Assembly: GCA_024681475.1 (NCBI GenBank)
Contig: JAILAT010000049.1
Span: forward strand, 113,766 to 177,765
From: Bacteroidales bacterium
GTDB lineage: Bacteria; Bacteroidota; Bacteroidia; Bacteroidales; P3
DNA length: 64,000 nt
Direction: 5' to 3'
In this document: positions 53,653 through 61,523 of the stretch, one piece after another
Numbering within the stretch: the stretch's first letter is position 1
How the letters are laid out: each line of letters starts with the position of its first letter
Notes under the pieces: generated by a model
Told to the model about the DNA's origin: nothing
Database searches by the model: none
Seen by the model: the letters and a program-made list of their open reading frames with translations, nothing else
Translations under genes and position numbers: made by a program

Positions 53653-55035
53653 TCAATTCACTATGAGTCGTTTCGTGGTAGTGGCTTGGGATGTCACGAT
53701 GGTGGCGAGGTACACGCCCTTGGGCAGCGTGCTGATGTCCAGCACGGCCTGCTCGGCGTTCACCTCACGGCACAGCACCTCGCGGCCGCCCAGGTCGGTC
53801 AGCGTCACCGTGGCCATGAGCACCGACGAGGTCACCGTCACCTGCAGCGTGGCGGGATTGGGCACCAGGGTTATGTCGTTTGTCGCCAGCACGTTGTCGA
53901 CGGCCACCGTGTCGTCGGGCGGGTCGCCCACACGGAAGGTCACCGGCTCGCTCCAATCGCTGTAGTAGGTGCTGTCGCGGTGGAAATAGCAGTCGTGGAA
54001 GCACACGCGGCGCACCCACGCCTTGTACTCCCCGTCGGGCAAGTCGGTGTATCGCAGGAAGTTCTGCCCGTCCACGAAGTCCACCAGCGCGTTGTCCTCC
54101 GGCTCGCTGTCCGCAGGCCCCAGGCTGCACTGGTAGTGTCCGTCCGAGCCCTAGTTCCAATAGAAGATAGCCCTGTCGTCCATCACCACCCCCAGCCGAA
54201 AGCCGTCAACCCCAGCGCACAAGGGCACACTGTCCGACACCGTCGGCGGCTGGATGATGGGATAGAAGAACTGTCCCCCAGCCGTATAGTATTCTCCGTC
54301 CAATTCTTGAGTCCAAGAGAATTGACCCAATTCCGGCCCTCTCAAGAAAATACTATCTTGCCCTGTTATCATAAAAAAAGCCCCTCTAACACGACAAGGA
54401 TGGTTCATAGACGACGTATCCGTCATTTTTTTTGTAAACATATACGAACGCAAAGACCAATCGACATCTGATTGAGGATAGCCTACAAAGAATGACCCTG
54501 TCGGATGGTAGGGCCTCGAGAGATAACGAATCCAAATAGGAAGCCCATAATGATAATCTGAATCAGAACTGCTTATATTATGAAAACCCCACAAACTGCC
54601 ATCGGGATTCCAAAATGCCATATATTCATCATTCGTCCTATAATGATACTCCGCTGGGACACTGGCTACCTCCCTGACATGATTGTGGTCGGTATATTCG
54701 AAAATGCATACGCGGTGATATACTGTTTCAGGATAATCCTGTGGAGCAAGAATAGGGATATTGGCAATTGCAAAACCATATATAGAATCCACGCTCGAGA
54801 CGTATTGCATTGGGAAATAATTAATTCCACCAAAATCAGTATAAAAAAGACTATTTGTGCACCAATCGGTACAAATGACAATGTCGCACTCTCCACTATC
54901 AGGTAAGTCATAAAAAATATATTTTGGGTCATGGCCATAATAGACAGTGTCCTGTGCGATACACGGAATGGAGTGAAGACCCATCGCACAGAGTATTATT
55001 GAACCGATTACTTTTAACCTTATTATTTCAAGCAA
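53653..55035 (-). pseudogene. T9SS cargo paralogue interrupted by an amber codon
   Basis: Paralogue of 50525-51907: same signal-peptide exit (IPCIA before QDTVYYGHDP), same domain order and the same T9SS sorting domain. A TAG at 54151-54153 (minus strand) stands where the intact copy has CAG, within FYWNQGSDG; reading resumes in the same frame for another 166 codons to a normal stop. Translation would yield 294 residues without the Ig-like and sorting domains, so the product could not use T9SS. It could be a true pseudogene, a sequencing error, or need suppression. The 3' 500 bases are almost identical to the intact copy; the 5' part has diverged. Confidence 0.85.
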
Positions 55036-55135
55036 AAAATGAGTGTAAAGATAACAATAATTTTCCTTTTCTCTAAATATATTTTACAAAACACTTAATT
55101 CTAATAGTGTAGCAGATAAATATCTGTCAATTTTC

Positions 55136-55187
55136 CGAACACGAATCATAGCAATGCCCACTAAGCATAAGTGCTATGGTGTGGGCA
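55136..55187. repeat. CACGAAT-type repeat, degenerate copy 3, with interleaved inverted repeats
   Basis: Starts with the same left arm CGAACACGAAT (55136-55146), but the right arms are lost. Instead CATAGCA (55147-55153) is complementary to TGCTATG (55172-55178), and TGCCCAC (55155-55161) to GTGGGCA (55181-55187), an interleaved order. The preceding about 80 bases match those before copy 2. Confidence 0.6.
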
Positions 55188-55201
55188 GGAGTTAATCAAG
55201 A

Positions 55202-55236
55202 CAGTATCCGCGCGGGCATTGCCCGCGCGGATACTG
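55202..55236. repeat. Perfect GC-rich palindrome after hbd
   Basis: CAGTATCCGCGCGGGC (55202-55217) and GCCCGCGCGGATACTG (55221-55236) pair without mismatch around ATT. It lies 13 bases past the hbd stop. No T-tract follows in either direction, so it is not a classical intrinsic terminator. Confidence 0.8.
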
Positions 55237-55249
55237 CAACTTGTGGCCA

Positions 55250-56086
55250 TCAATATTTGTAGAAGCCTTCGCCCGTCTTGCGGCCCAGCAGACCGGCGCG
55301 CACCATCTTGCGCAGCAGCGGGTGGGGACGGTATTTCGGGTCGCCGAATTCTTTGTAGAGCACCTCCATGATGGCCAGGTTCACATCGTTGCCGATGAGG
55401 TCGGCCAGAGCCAGCGGGCCCATGGGATGGTTGGCTCCCAGCATCATGCACTTGTCGATGTCCTCGGCGGTAGCCACGCCGTCGGCCAGGATGCCGCAGG
55501 CTTCGTTGATCATAGGTATCAGGATGCGGTTCACCACAAAGCCAGGAGCTTCGTTCACCTCCACGGGTGTCTTGCCGATGGATGTTGCCAGGTCGACGAT
55601 GGTCTTGCACACTTCGTCGCTCGTGCGCTGTCCTTTGATGACCTCCACCAGCGCCATGCGGTCGGCGGGGTTGAAGAAGTGCATGCCGATGAACTGTGCC
55701 GGACGGTTGGTGCTGGCAGCTATCTCGGTGATGCTCAGTGAACTGCTGTTGGTGGCAAAGATGGCTTCCGGCTTGCAGATGATGTCCAGGTCGCGGAAGA
55801 TCTCTTTCTTCAACTCCATCTCCTCAACGGCGGCCTCGATGACCAGGTCGGCATCGGCGAAGGTGGCGTAATCCGTCGTGGTGGTGATGTTGGCCATCAG
55901 CGCGTTGACATTGTCCTGGGTCATTTTGCCTTTCTCCACCAGCTTGGCGTAGCCTTTCGAGATGGATGCCAAAGCCTTGTCAAGGCTGGCCTGTGTGCGG
56001 CTTTTCATTACTACGGGCATATGAGGGGCAAAAGCTTTGACGATGCCTTTGGCCATCGTACCCGTTCCGATAACGTATACTTTCAT
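55250..56086 (-). CDS. hbd: 3-hydroxybutyryl-CoA dehydrogenase
   Basis: 278 residues. NAD-binding start ([11 protein letters not shown]), [51 protein letters not shown] (catalytic His) and [15 protein letters not shown] are family hallmarks. It oxidises 3-hydroxyacyl-CoA to acetoacetyl-type CoA or runs in reverse. The crt-like gene lies 40 bases upstream in the same direction, so the two form a short C4-CoA module; thiolase and butyryl-CoA dehydrogenase are not in view. Confidence 0.94.
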   Translation of the reverse strand: MKVYVIGTGTMAKGIVKAFAPHMPVVMKSRTQASLDKALASISKGYAKLVEKGKMTQDNVNALMANITTTTDYATFADADLVIEAAVEEMELKKEIFRDLDIICKPEAIFATNSSSLSITEIAASTNRPAQFIGMHFFNPADRMALVEVIKGQRTSDEVCKTIVDLATSIGKTPVEVNEAPGFVVNRILIPMINEACGILADGVATAEDIDKCMMLGANHPMGPLALADLIGNDVNLAIMEVLYKEFGDPKYRPHPLLRKMVRAGLLGRKTGEGFYKY

Positions 56087-56126
56087 GATTTGACTTGTTT
56101 ATAATGTTAATAAATTGATATTCTGA

Positions 56127-56903
56127 TTATTCTCCTTTGAATTGCGCCTTGCCCTTGTTGATGAAGGCCTGCATGCCTGCTTTCTGGTCGTTGGTGGCGA
56201 AGCAGCGGCCAAACATACGGCTCTCGTAGTCAATGGCTTCGGCAGCCGCAAGGTCATACTCGTCGTTGATGCACTGCTTGGCGTAGCGCACCGCCAGCGG
56301 CGCATTGGCGGCCATGCGTGTGGCCAGCTCCATGGCGCGCTCCATGAGCTCGCTTTGAGGATACACGGCGTTCACCAGCCCGATGCGCAGCGCTTCGTCG
56401 GATTTCATGTTGCGGCCGCTGAATATCAATTCTTTGGCCATGCCCATACCCACCAGTCGAGCCAGCCGCACCGTGCCGCTGAAGCCAGGGATGATGCCCA
56501 GCCCCACCTCGGGTTGGCCGAAACGGGCGTTGTCGCTGCAGATGCGCACATCGCAGGCCATGGCCAGCTCGCAGCCACCACCCAAAGCAAAGCCGTTGAC
56601 GGCAGCGATGACAGGGATGGACAGCGTCTCAATCTTGCGGAACACACGGGCTCCACGGGCACCGAACTCGCGGCCCTGCTCTTCGTTCAGCTCGGCCATC
56701 TCCTTGATGTCGGCACCGGCCACAAACGATTTTTCGCCGTCGCCGGTCACTATCAGCACGCGAACTTGCGGGTCGAGATTGTCCAAGAAATGCTCCATCT
56801 CATTCAGTATCTTGCTGTTGAGGGCGTTGAGCGACTGCGGTGCACTGATGGTCAGTGTCTGCACCGTCTCGTGGGTCGTTATTTTCAAAAACTGATATTC
56901 CAT
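56127..56903 (-). CDS. crt: Enoyl-CoA hydratase / crotonase
   Basis: 258 residues from ATG 56903. Crotonase motifs: SFVAGADIKEM (oxyanion-hole Gly), AVNGFALGGGCELAMACD and FGQPEVGLGIIPGFSGTVRL with the first catalytic Glu in the PEVGLGI block. The second Glu position in that family is occupied by Gly-Phe-Ser, seen also in crotonases that lack one catalytic Glu, so activity details need care. It is first in an operon with hbd, about 70 bases after a consensus promoter. Confidence 0.9.
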   Translation of the reverse strand: MEYQFLKITTHETVQTLTISAPQSLNALNSKILNEMEHFLDNLDPQVRVLIVTGDGEKSFVAGADIKEMAELNEEQGREFGARGARVFRKIETLSIPVIAAVNGFALGGGCELAMACDVRICSDNARFGQPEVGLGIIPGFSGTVRLARLVGMGMAKELIFSGRNMKSDEALRIGLVNAVYPQSELMERAMELATRMAANAPLAVRYAKQCINDEYDLAAAEAIDYESRMFGRCFATNDQKAGMQAFINKGKAQFKGE

Positions 56904-56974
56904 AATATTATATATTATCAAAATACGCTATAATTCATTGAATTCCGAGTTTTGCGCCACCGCAAACCGATATG

Positions 56975-57004
56975 CAAATGTACATTTTTTTTTCTTATTG
57001 GCAA
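56975..57004 (-). promoter_or_regulatory. Promoter of crt-hbd
   Basis: Minus strand: TTG (57002-57004), 19-base spacer, TACATTTG (56975-56982). Confidence 0.75.
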
Positions 57005-57040
57005 AAAAAATCTCTCTCCCAGCAAGCCCATATCGGTTTT

Positions 57041-57115
57041 TTTCGTATCTTTGCAGCGTGAAAACAATGCAAATAGTGACAATTTAAACGACATAAAAAC
57101 AGAAGTATAAACAGT
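57041..57115 (+). repeat. Duplicated promoter-leader, copy 1
   Basis: The first 27 bases (57041-57067), which contain the -7 box TATCTTTG at 57046-57053, are identical to 57626-57652. The next 45 or so bases keep GACAATTTAAACGACATAA-type blocks in the same order as copy 2. It precedes the DUF1016 fragment. Confidence 0.85.
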
Positions 57116-57483
57116 TAATTCACCCCAGCGACGCTAATTTAATAAATCCATAATAGACCACCATAAGATAGATACACTATGGCCAACATACAGAATAATG
57201 AAACGGATACCGAGAGGTTAGATGCACTTTTCGAGCGTATCTCGATTTTAATCGAGCAGTCCCGTTCGTTTGTGTATAGTTCTGTGAACGTGGCAGAAGT
57301 GAAGACGCGTTACGAGGTAGGTCGTTATATATTCGAGGATGAGCAACAAGGAGAACGAGCCGCTTATGGAAAAACCATTTTGAAAAACCTGTCATCAAAA
57401 CTGACTGAGAGATATGGCAAAGACTGGAGCTACGATACATTGAAACGATGCCGATTTTTCTATCAGGCATATGAGAATACTGT

Positions 57484-57510
57484 AATTGGGGCAACATCAT
57501 TGCCCCAATT
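57484..57510. repeat. Hairpin 1 within the DUF1016 fragment
   Basis: AATTGGGGCAA / TTGCCCCAATT, perfect 11-bp arms, loop CATCA. Same design as hairpin 2 with changed but matching pairs. Confidence 0.9.
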
Positions 57511-57550
57511 GGGAAATAAGCCAGAATCTGTTGATAATAAGGATATTTCA

Positions 57551-57577
57551 AATTGTGGCAACATCATTGCCACAATT
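57551..57577. repeat. Hairpin 2 within the DUF1016 fragment
   Basis: AATTGTGGCAA / TTGCCACAATT, perfect 11-bp arms, loop CATCA. Compared with hairpin 1 one G-C pair is replaced by T-A on both arms. Confidence 0.9.
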
Positions 57578-57625
57578 CAGAGAGGATGATACATAAAAGA
57601 ACAACAACTAGATAATCACAAAGAT

Positions 57626-57700
57626 TTCGTATCTTTGCAGCGTGAAAACAACATATTAATAACAATTTAAATGACATAATAACAGAAATATAAGAGACAA
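57626..57700 (+). repeat. Duplicated promoter-leader, copy 2
   Basis: Second copy of 57041-57115, with -7 box TATCTTTG at 57631-57638, upstream of the restriction-modification gene. Neither copy has a clear TTG at -33. Confidence 0.85.
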
Positions 57701-57738
57701 AAATAATAGTTTAACAGCGTTTGCTATTTATTCGGTGC

Positions 57739-57858
57739 CATTCTGAAACGTGAGAAATTTTAGATAGTGATTCACCCATGAATAAGTCTGTGAATGCCTG
57801 CGTTGAGTGGGCTTATGGCTTATCTGGTGAATCGGGCAATTCTCACGGCCTCAGAATG
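57739..57858 (+). promoter_or_regulatory. Long inverted repeat in the leader of the restriction-modification gene
   Basis: Nested complementary blocks: CATTCTGA/TCAGAATG (57739-57746 with 57851-57858), CGTGAGAA/TTCTCACG (57749-57756 with 57840-57847), GATTCACC/GGTGAATC (57769-57776 with 57826-57833) and ATAAG/CTTAT (57782-57786 with 57812-57816). In RNA this makes one long interrupted hairpin whose 3' side ends 26 bases before ATG 57885. It may regulate translation; alternatively it is a small inverted-repeat mobile element. Confidence 0.7.
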
Positions 57859-57884
57859 TGGATAATGTCAGAGTCCACTTTCTT

Positions 57885-60170
57885 ATGACCGTAAGCGAAG
57901 CCCGAATTTTGATAAATGCCAGACGCAAAAAGTCACCCAATGCAATGGAACTACAGATTAAGGGTAATAAGATATTCGCTCCATTAAAAGATGCGTGGTT
58001 GGTAAACAAACCCGAAGAAGAAGTAAGACAGCGATATATTTGTCGTCTGGTTGATAATTACCAATACAATCTCGACCAGATGACTCAGGAAATAAAAGTT
58101 AACAACTCACAACGAGGAACAGGTGCTGCCCGCGCTGATATTGTCGTATGGCGTTCACAAGAAGACAAGGATGCTCAGAAAAGTCCCATAATTGTAGTGG
58201 AATGCAAAGCTGAGAATGTTACTATCCGAGAGGCTGACTATTTCCAAGGGTACAACTACGCGGCTTGGGCGGGTGCTGACTTTTTTGTCACTACGAATCT
58301 GAAGGAGACACGCATCTTCCAAGTGGTCAAAGGAGAAATGCCAAAACGATTACAGGAGATTGTAGACATACCGGATGCAGCAACAGCTAATAGCGATAAA
58401 AAGATTAAAGAGCTACTTAAGAAGACCAAAGCTTTTACGCGAGACGAGTTTTCCAAGTTGCTATTCAAATGTCACAACATTATTCGCAATAACGACAAAC
58501 TCTCGCCCGAAGCAGCTTTCGATGAAATTAGCAAGATTCTCTTCATAAAGATACGCTATGAACGAGAAAATAGTGCCAATCAAATATTTTCACTAGAAAC
58601 TTTCAAACGAGATAAGGAATCATACAATAGTTATAAACCACAAGGCGGAGAGGATTTCTACCAATTCTTATTTGAACAAACAAAGCAACAGTTCGAAAAA
58701 GACCATCTGTTCGAACCGAACGAGCGTATTAATATCCGAGAAAACAGTTTTGAATCAATTGTCAAAGAATTGGAAATATACAACTTGTCCACCACGTCTG
58801 ACGATGTTAAGGGAATCGCCTTTGAGGAATTCCTTGGAAAAACTTTTCGTGGAGAACTTGGTCAGTTCTTTACACCGCGTACCATAGTGGATTTTATGGT
58901 TTCCATACTTGATCCACAAGAAGGAGAACTGATTTGTGACCCCTGTTGCGGAAGTGGAGGTTTTCTAATACGAGCCTTTGAATATGTCCGTGAGCATATT
59001 GAGTCCGATATTGAAAGCGAGAAGGAGAATATTAAGCGGCATTTTTATACTGATGCATACAACAAGATGTCGAAAGCGCAGCAAGCAAAAGTGGATGCTA
59101 AAGTATCAGATGCATTCAACAAGATTAATCATGAATTGGATATGGGGAATGAAGATGGACGCTTACGCAGGCTCTCATTCGACTGCATCTATGGTACCGA
59201 TGCTAATCCCCGTATGGCACGCACAGCAAAGATGAATATGATAATGCATGGTGACGGTCACGGAGGAGTTCATCATCATGACGGTTTGCTGAACGTGAAT
59301 GGTATTTGGGAAAACCGATTCGACGTTATTTTTACGAACCCACCATTTGGTTCCCGTATCGAGAAGGGAATGAAAATCACGGAAGCTGATCGTTTTACCG
59401 ATGTGGTGAAAATTGAAGCGTACAAACAACGCTACGGGAAGGAATACGAGGAAGCCCTTAGACAGGTGAATGACAATGTGGGGAAGACAATACTTAGTCT
59501 TTTCGACACGGGTATCATGAGCGGATTGACAGAAGTGTTATTTGTCGAGCGGTGCATCAGACTGCTTAGGCCTGGAGGAAGATTAGGAATAGTGCTACCC
59601 GAAGGAGTACTTAATAATACCAAGCTACAGAAGGTACGCGAGTATTTCGAGAGTCGAGCTAAAATACTGCTCATTGTATCCATTCCCCAAGACGTTTTCA
59701 TCGCTTCGGGAGCCACAGTAAAGCCGTCATTGTTGTTCTTTCGTAAATTCACCGAAGAAGAACAACTGCAATACGATACAGTGAAAACAGATGCCCAAAA
59801 TGAGGCGATGGCACAATATCAAACTGAGATCGATGAACTGAACCAGGGGCTTTCCTTACGTGGGAAGAAGGCAATGTCTAAAGAGGACAAGAAGAAAATT
59901 AAAGAACGATTGAAGGAAATCGAAAACTTGATAAGGGAGTACTCTCTTAGGACAATAAAAGAGCGTTGTGACTATGAAATACCTGTCGCCGAAGTTGAAA
60001 AGGCAGGCATTTCTACCACGGGACAGCCTATAGAAAACGAATTAATACCTTTGGCTGCGGAGTTCTTAAAATACCGTCAAGAAAACGAAATGTGGAGTAA
60101 TATAATAAAAAAAATGGCATACACCATTTCTGATGACGGAACCCTTTCTCGTACCTATGTAATTGGATAA
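57885..60170 (+). CDS. Restriction nuclease-DNA methyltransferase fusion (HSDR_N-like + N6-adenine methylase)
   Basis: 761 residues. N-terminal domain (about 30-180) resembles HSDR_N_2, with a PD-(D/E)xK-like site: Asp at about 85 (ARADIVVW) and ECK at about 106-108 (IIVVECKAE). The rest is an HsdM-type methylase: helical N-part, motif I DPCCGSGGF (Asp about 352), then NPPFG (Asn about 485), and a C-terminal coiled region. No helicase or translocase domain is present here or beside it. With the specificity gene 18 bases downstream this is the layout of BcgI-type (type IIB) systems. ATG 57885 is the first ATG with family-like sequence; GTG 57858 is also open but lies in the leader's hairpin. 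Confidence 0.85.
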   Translation: MTVSEARILINARRKKSPNAMELQIKGNKIFAPLKDAWLVNKPEEEVRQRYICRLVDNYQYNLDQMTQEIKVNNSQRGTGAARADIVVWRSQEDKDAQKSPIIVVECKAENVTIREADYFQGYNYAAWAGADFFVTTNLKETRIFQVVKGEMPKRLQEIVDIPDAATANSDKKIKELLKKTKAFTRDEFSKLLFKCHNIIRNNDKLSPEAAFDEISKILFIKIRYERENSANQIFSLETFKRDKESYNSYKPQGGEDFYQFLFEQTKQQFEKDHLFEPNERINIRENSFESIVKELEIYNLSTTSDDVKGIAFEEFLGKTFRGELGQFFTPRTIVDFMVSILDPQEGELICDPCCGSGGFLIRAFEYVREHIESDIESEKENIKRHFYTDAYNKMSKAQQAKVDAKVSDAFNKINHELDMGNEDGRLRRLSFDCIYGTDANPRMARTAKMNMIMHGDGHGGVHHHDGLLNVNGIWENRFDVIFTNPPFGSRIEKGMKITEADRFTDVVKIEAYKQRYGKEYEEALRQVNDNVGKTILSLFDTGIMSGLTEVLFVERCIRLLRPGGRLGIVLPEGVLNNTKLQKVREYFESRAKILLIVSIPQDVFIASGATVKPSLLFFRKFTEEEQLQYDTVKTDAQNEAMAQYQTEIDELNQGLSLRGKKAMSKEDKKKIKERLKEIENLIREYSLRTIKERCDYEIPVAEVEKAGISTTGQPIENELIPLAAEFLKYRQENEMWSNIIKKMAYTISDDGTLSRTYVIG

Positions 60171-60188
60171 AACCTGTTTCAACCGCAT

Positions 60189-61439
60189 ATGAAAACATAT
60201 CATTTTTTAAAAAGTGTTAGTTATAAATCTCTTATGCAATGGGACATCAAGCGGTTGTTCAAGAAAGGTTTTGAGTCTGCATATCCGCTTGTCCCGCTTG
60301 CGGATTGTGTAAAGGAACAGAATCTCAAATACGACATTCATTCCCTTAACAAAGAGGTTGGCATTTTAGGAGTCAATAATAAAGGCGGTGTTTTTGATGC
60401 CTATACGGAGCATAGTTCAAAAATCAAACAGAAGTATAAAAAAATGGAATTGGGATGGATTGCATATAACCCTTATCGTATCAACGTTGGTTCTATTGGA
60501 ATAAAGCAAGAAGAGCACCACAATAATTATATTAGCCCAGCATATGTGGTTATTAGTTGTAAAGAATTACTGAATCCCGAGTATTTGTTTCTCTTAATGA
60601 AAACATCCGTTTTTAATATGATGATTAGGAACAATACAACAGGCACTGTGAGGCAAAGTTTATCATTCCAGTCATTGGGGGAATTATGGATTCCTCTGCC
60701 AACCTTAGATAGGCAAATAGAGATTGTAAACAAATATAATGCACTTAATGCGCAAATAGCTAATAACAACGTCAAGGTCGTAGAAATAGAGCAAAAAATA
60801 AAAACATATCTCGAAACAGAACTTGGTATTACATCTACTAAACGCGCGAGAAAAAAAAGTATGTACTTTATATCATATAAAGATATTACAAGATATGACA
60901 TTTGGAACGTTAGCAATAGTTGTTATGGTAATAAATACAATCATAAAAACCTAAAAAAGGTAGTTACATTGAGAAGTGGTGTTTTTTTACCCGAAAAAAA
61001 ACAGGTTATAGGTAATTACTATATATATGGTGGAAATGGAATAACTGGAACACATAACGAATACTGCTATGAGGGCAAAAGACTTGTGATAGGCAGAGTT
61101 GGAGAATACTGTGGCAACGTGCATCTTGTTGATGGAAAGTATTGGATAACTGACAATGCATTTAAGGTTGATAAGATTACTGATGAAGTGTCGTGGGAAT
61201 ATTTGGAACTTGCACTTATCTCGCTTAATTTAAATCAATTCAAGAGTATTTCCGCGCAACCATCACTATCACAAACAAGGATTTTTTCGCAACAGATACC
61301 AATTCCACCAATGGAAAAACAAAATGAAATCGTGTCCAATGTCTCATTATTGCGAGATCAAATAGAACAACTCAAAAGTGCCAGTATTACACTACGTCAT
61401 CAAGCCATAAATGATTTTGAGAAAGACATATTTAAATAA
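60189..61439 (+). CDS. Restriction-modification specificity subunit (HsdS-like)
   Basis: 416 residues with the two-half layout of HsdS: a first target-recognition domain (about 20-170), a conserved coiled-coil spacer starting LPTLDRQIEIVNKYNALNAQ, a second recognition domain (about 225-375) and a second coiled coil (MEKQNEIVSNVSLLRDQIEQ) at the end. It would set the bipartite DNA target of the upstream nuclease-methylase. The gene is AT-rich, especially in the recognition domains, as expected for exchanged modules. Confidence 0.9.
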   Translation: MKTYHFLKSVSYKSLMQWDIKRLFKKGFESAYPLVPLADCVKEQNLKYDIHSLNKEVGILGVNNKGGVFDAYTEHSSKIKQKYKKMELGWIAYNPYRINVGSIGIKQEEHHNNYISPAYVVISCKELLNPEYLFLLMKTSVFNMMIRNNTTGTVRQSLSFQSLGELWIPLPTLDRQIEIVNKYNALNAQIANNNVKVVEIEQKIKTYLETELGITSTKRARKKSMYFISYKDITRYDIWNVSNSCYGNKYNHKNLKKVVTLRSGVFLPEKKQVIGNYYIYGGNGITGTHNEYCYEGKRLVIGRVGEYCGNVHLVDGKYWITDNAFKVDKITDEVSWEYLELALISLNLNQFKSISAQPSLSQTRIFSQQIPIPPMEKQNEIVSNVSLLRDQIEQLKSASITLRHQAINDFEKDIFK

Positions 61440-61488
61440 GTATGTGACCAGTGATGTGTTTTTTCACGAGACACTATTATAAATGAAG

Positions 61489-61517
61489 CGGAGCCGTCAC
61501 ATCTCGTGGCGGCTCCG
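61489..61517. terminator. Two-way terminator hairpin
   Basis: CGGAGCCGTCAC (61489-61500) and GTGGCGGCTCCG (61506-61517), 12 bp with one G-U, loop ATCTC, between the convergent hsdS-like and abiEii genes. Flanks are AT-rich rather than pure T. Confidence 0.75.
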
Positions 61518-61523
61518 ATTTGT

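Larger units (their letters stand above)
57179..57589 (+). pseudogene. Truncated DUF1016 N-terminal domain (PDDEXK nuclease family)
   Basis: 136 residues matching the N-terminal domain of DUF1016/YhcG-type proteins (YSSVNVAEVKTRYEVGRYI, YGKTILKNLSSKLTERYGKDW, LKRCRFFYQAYE). Full proteins run to about 350 residues and carry a C-terminal PDDEXK nuclease domain, which is absent: the frame ends after a linker containing two near-identical hairpins. The fragment may be a remnant, or a small protein that still dimerises. Full-length relatives are often found in or near type I restriction loci, as here. Confidence 0.75.

Noticed and set aside
57179..61439. Complete type I restriction-modification system
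   Set aside because: No HsdR helicase subunit is in the window; the nuclease-like domain is fused to the methylase.
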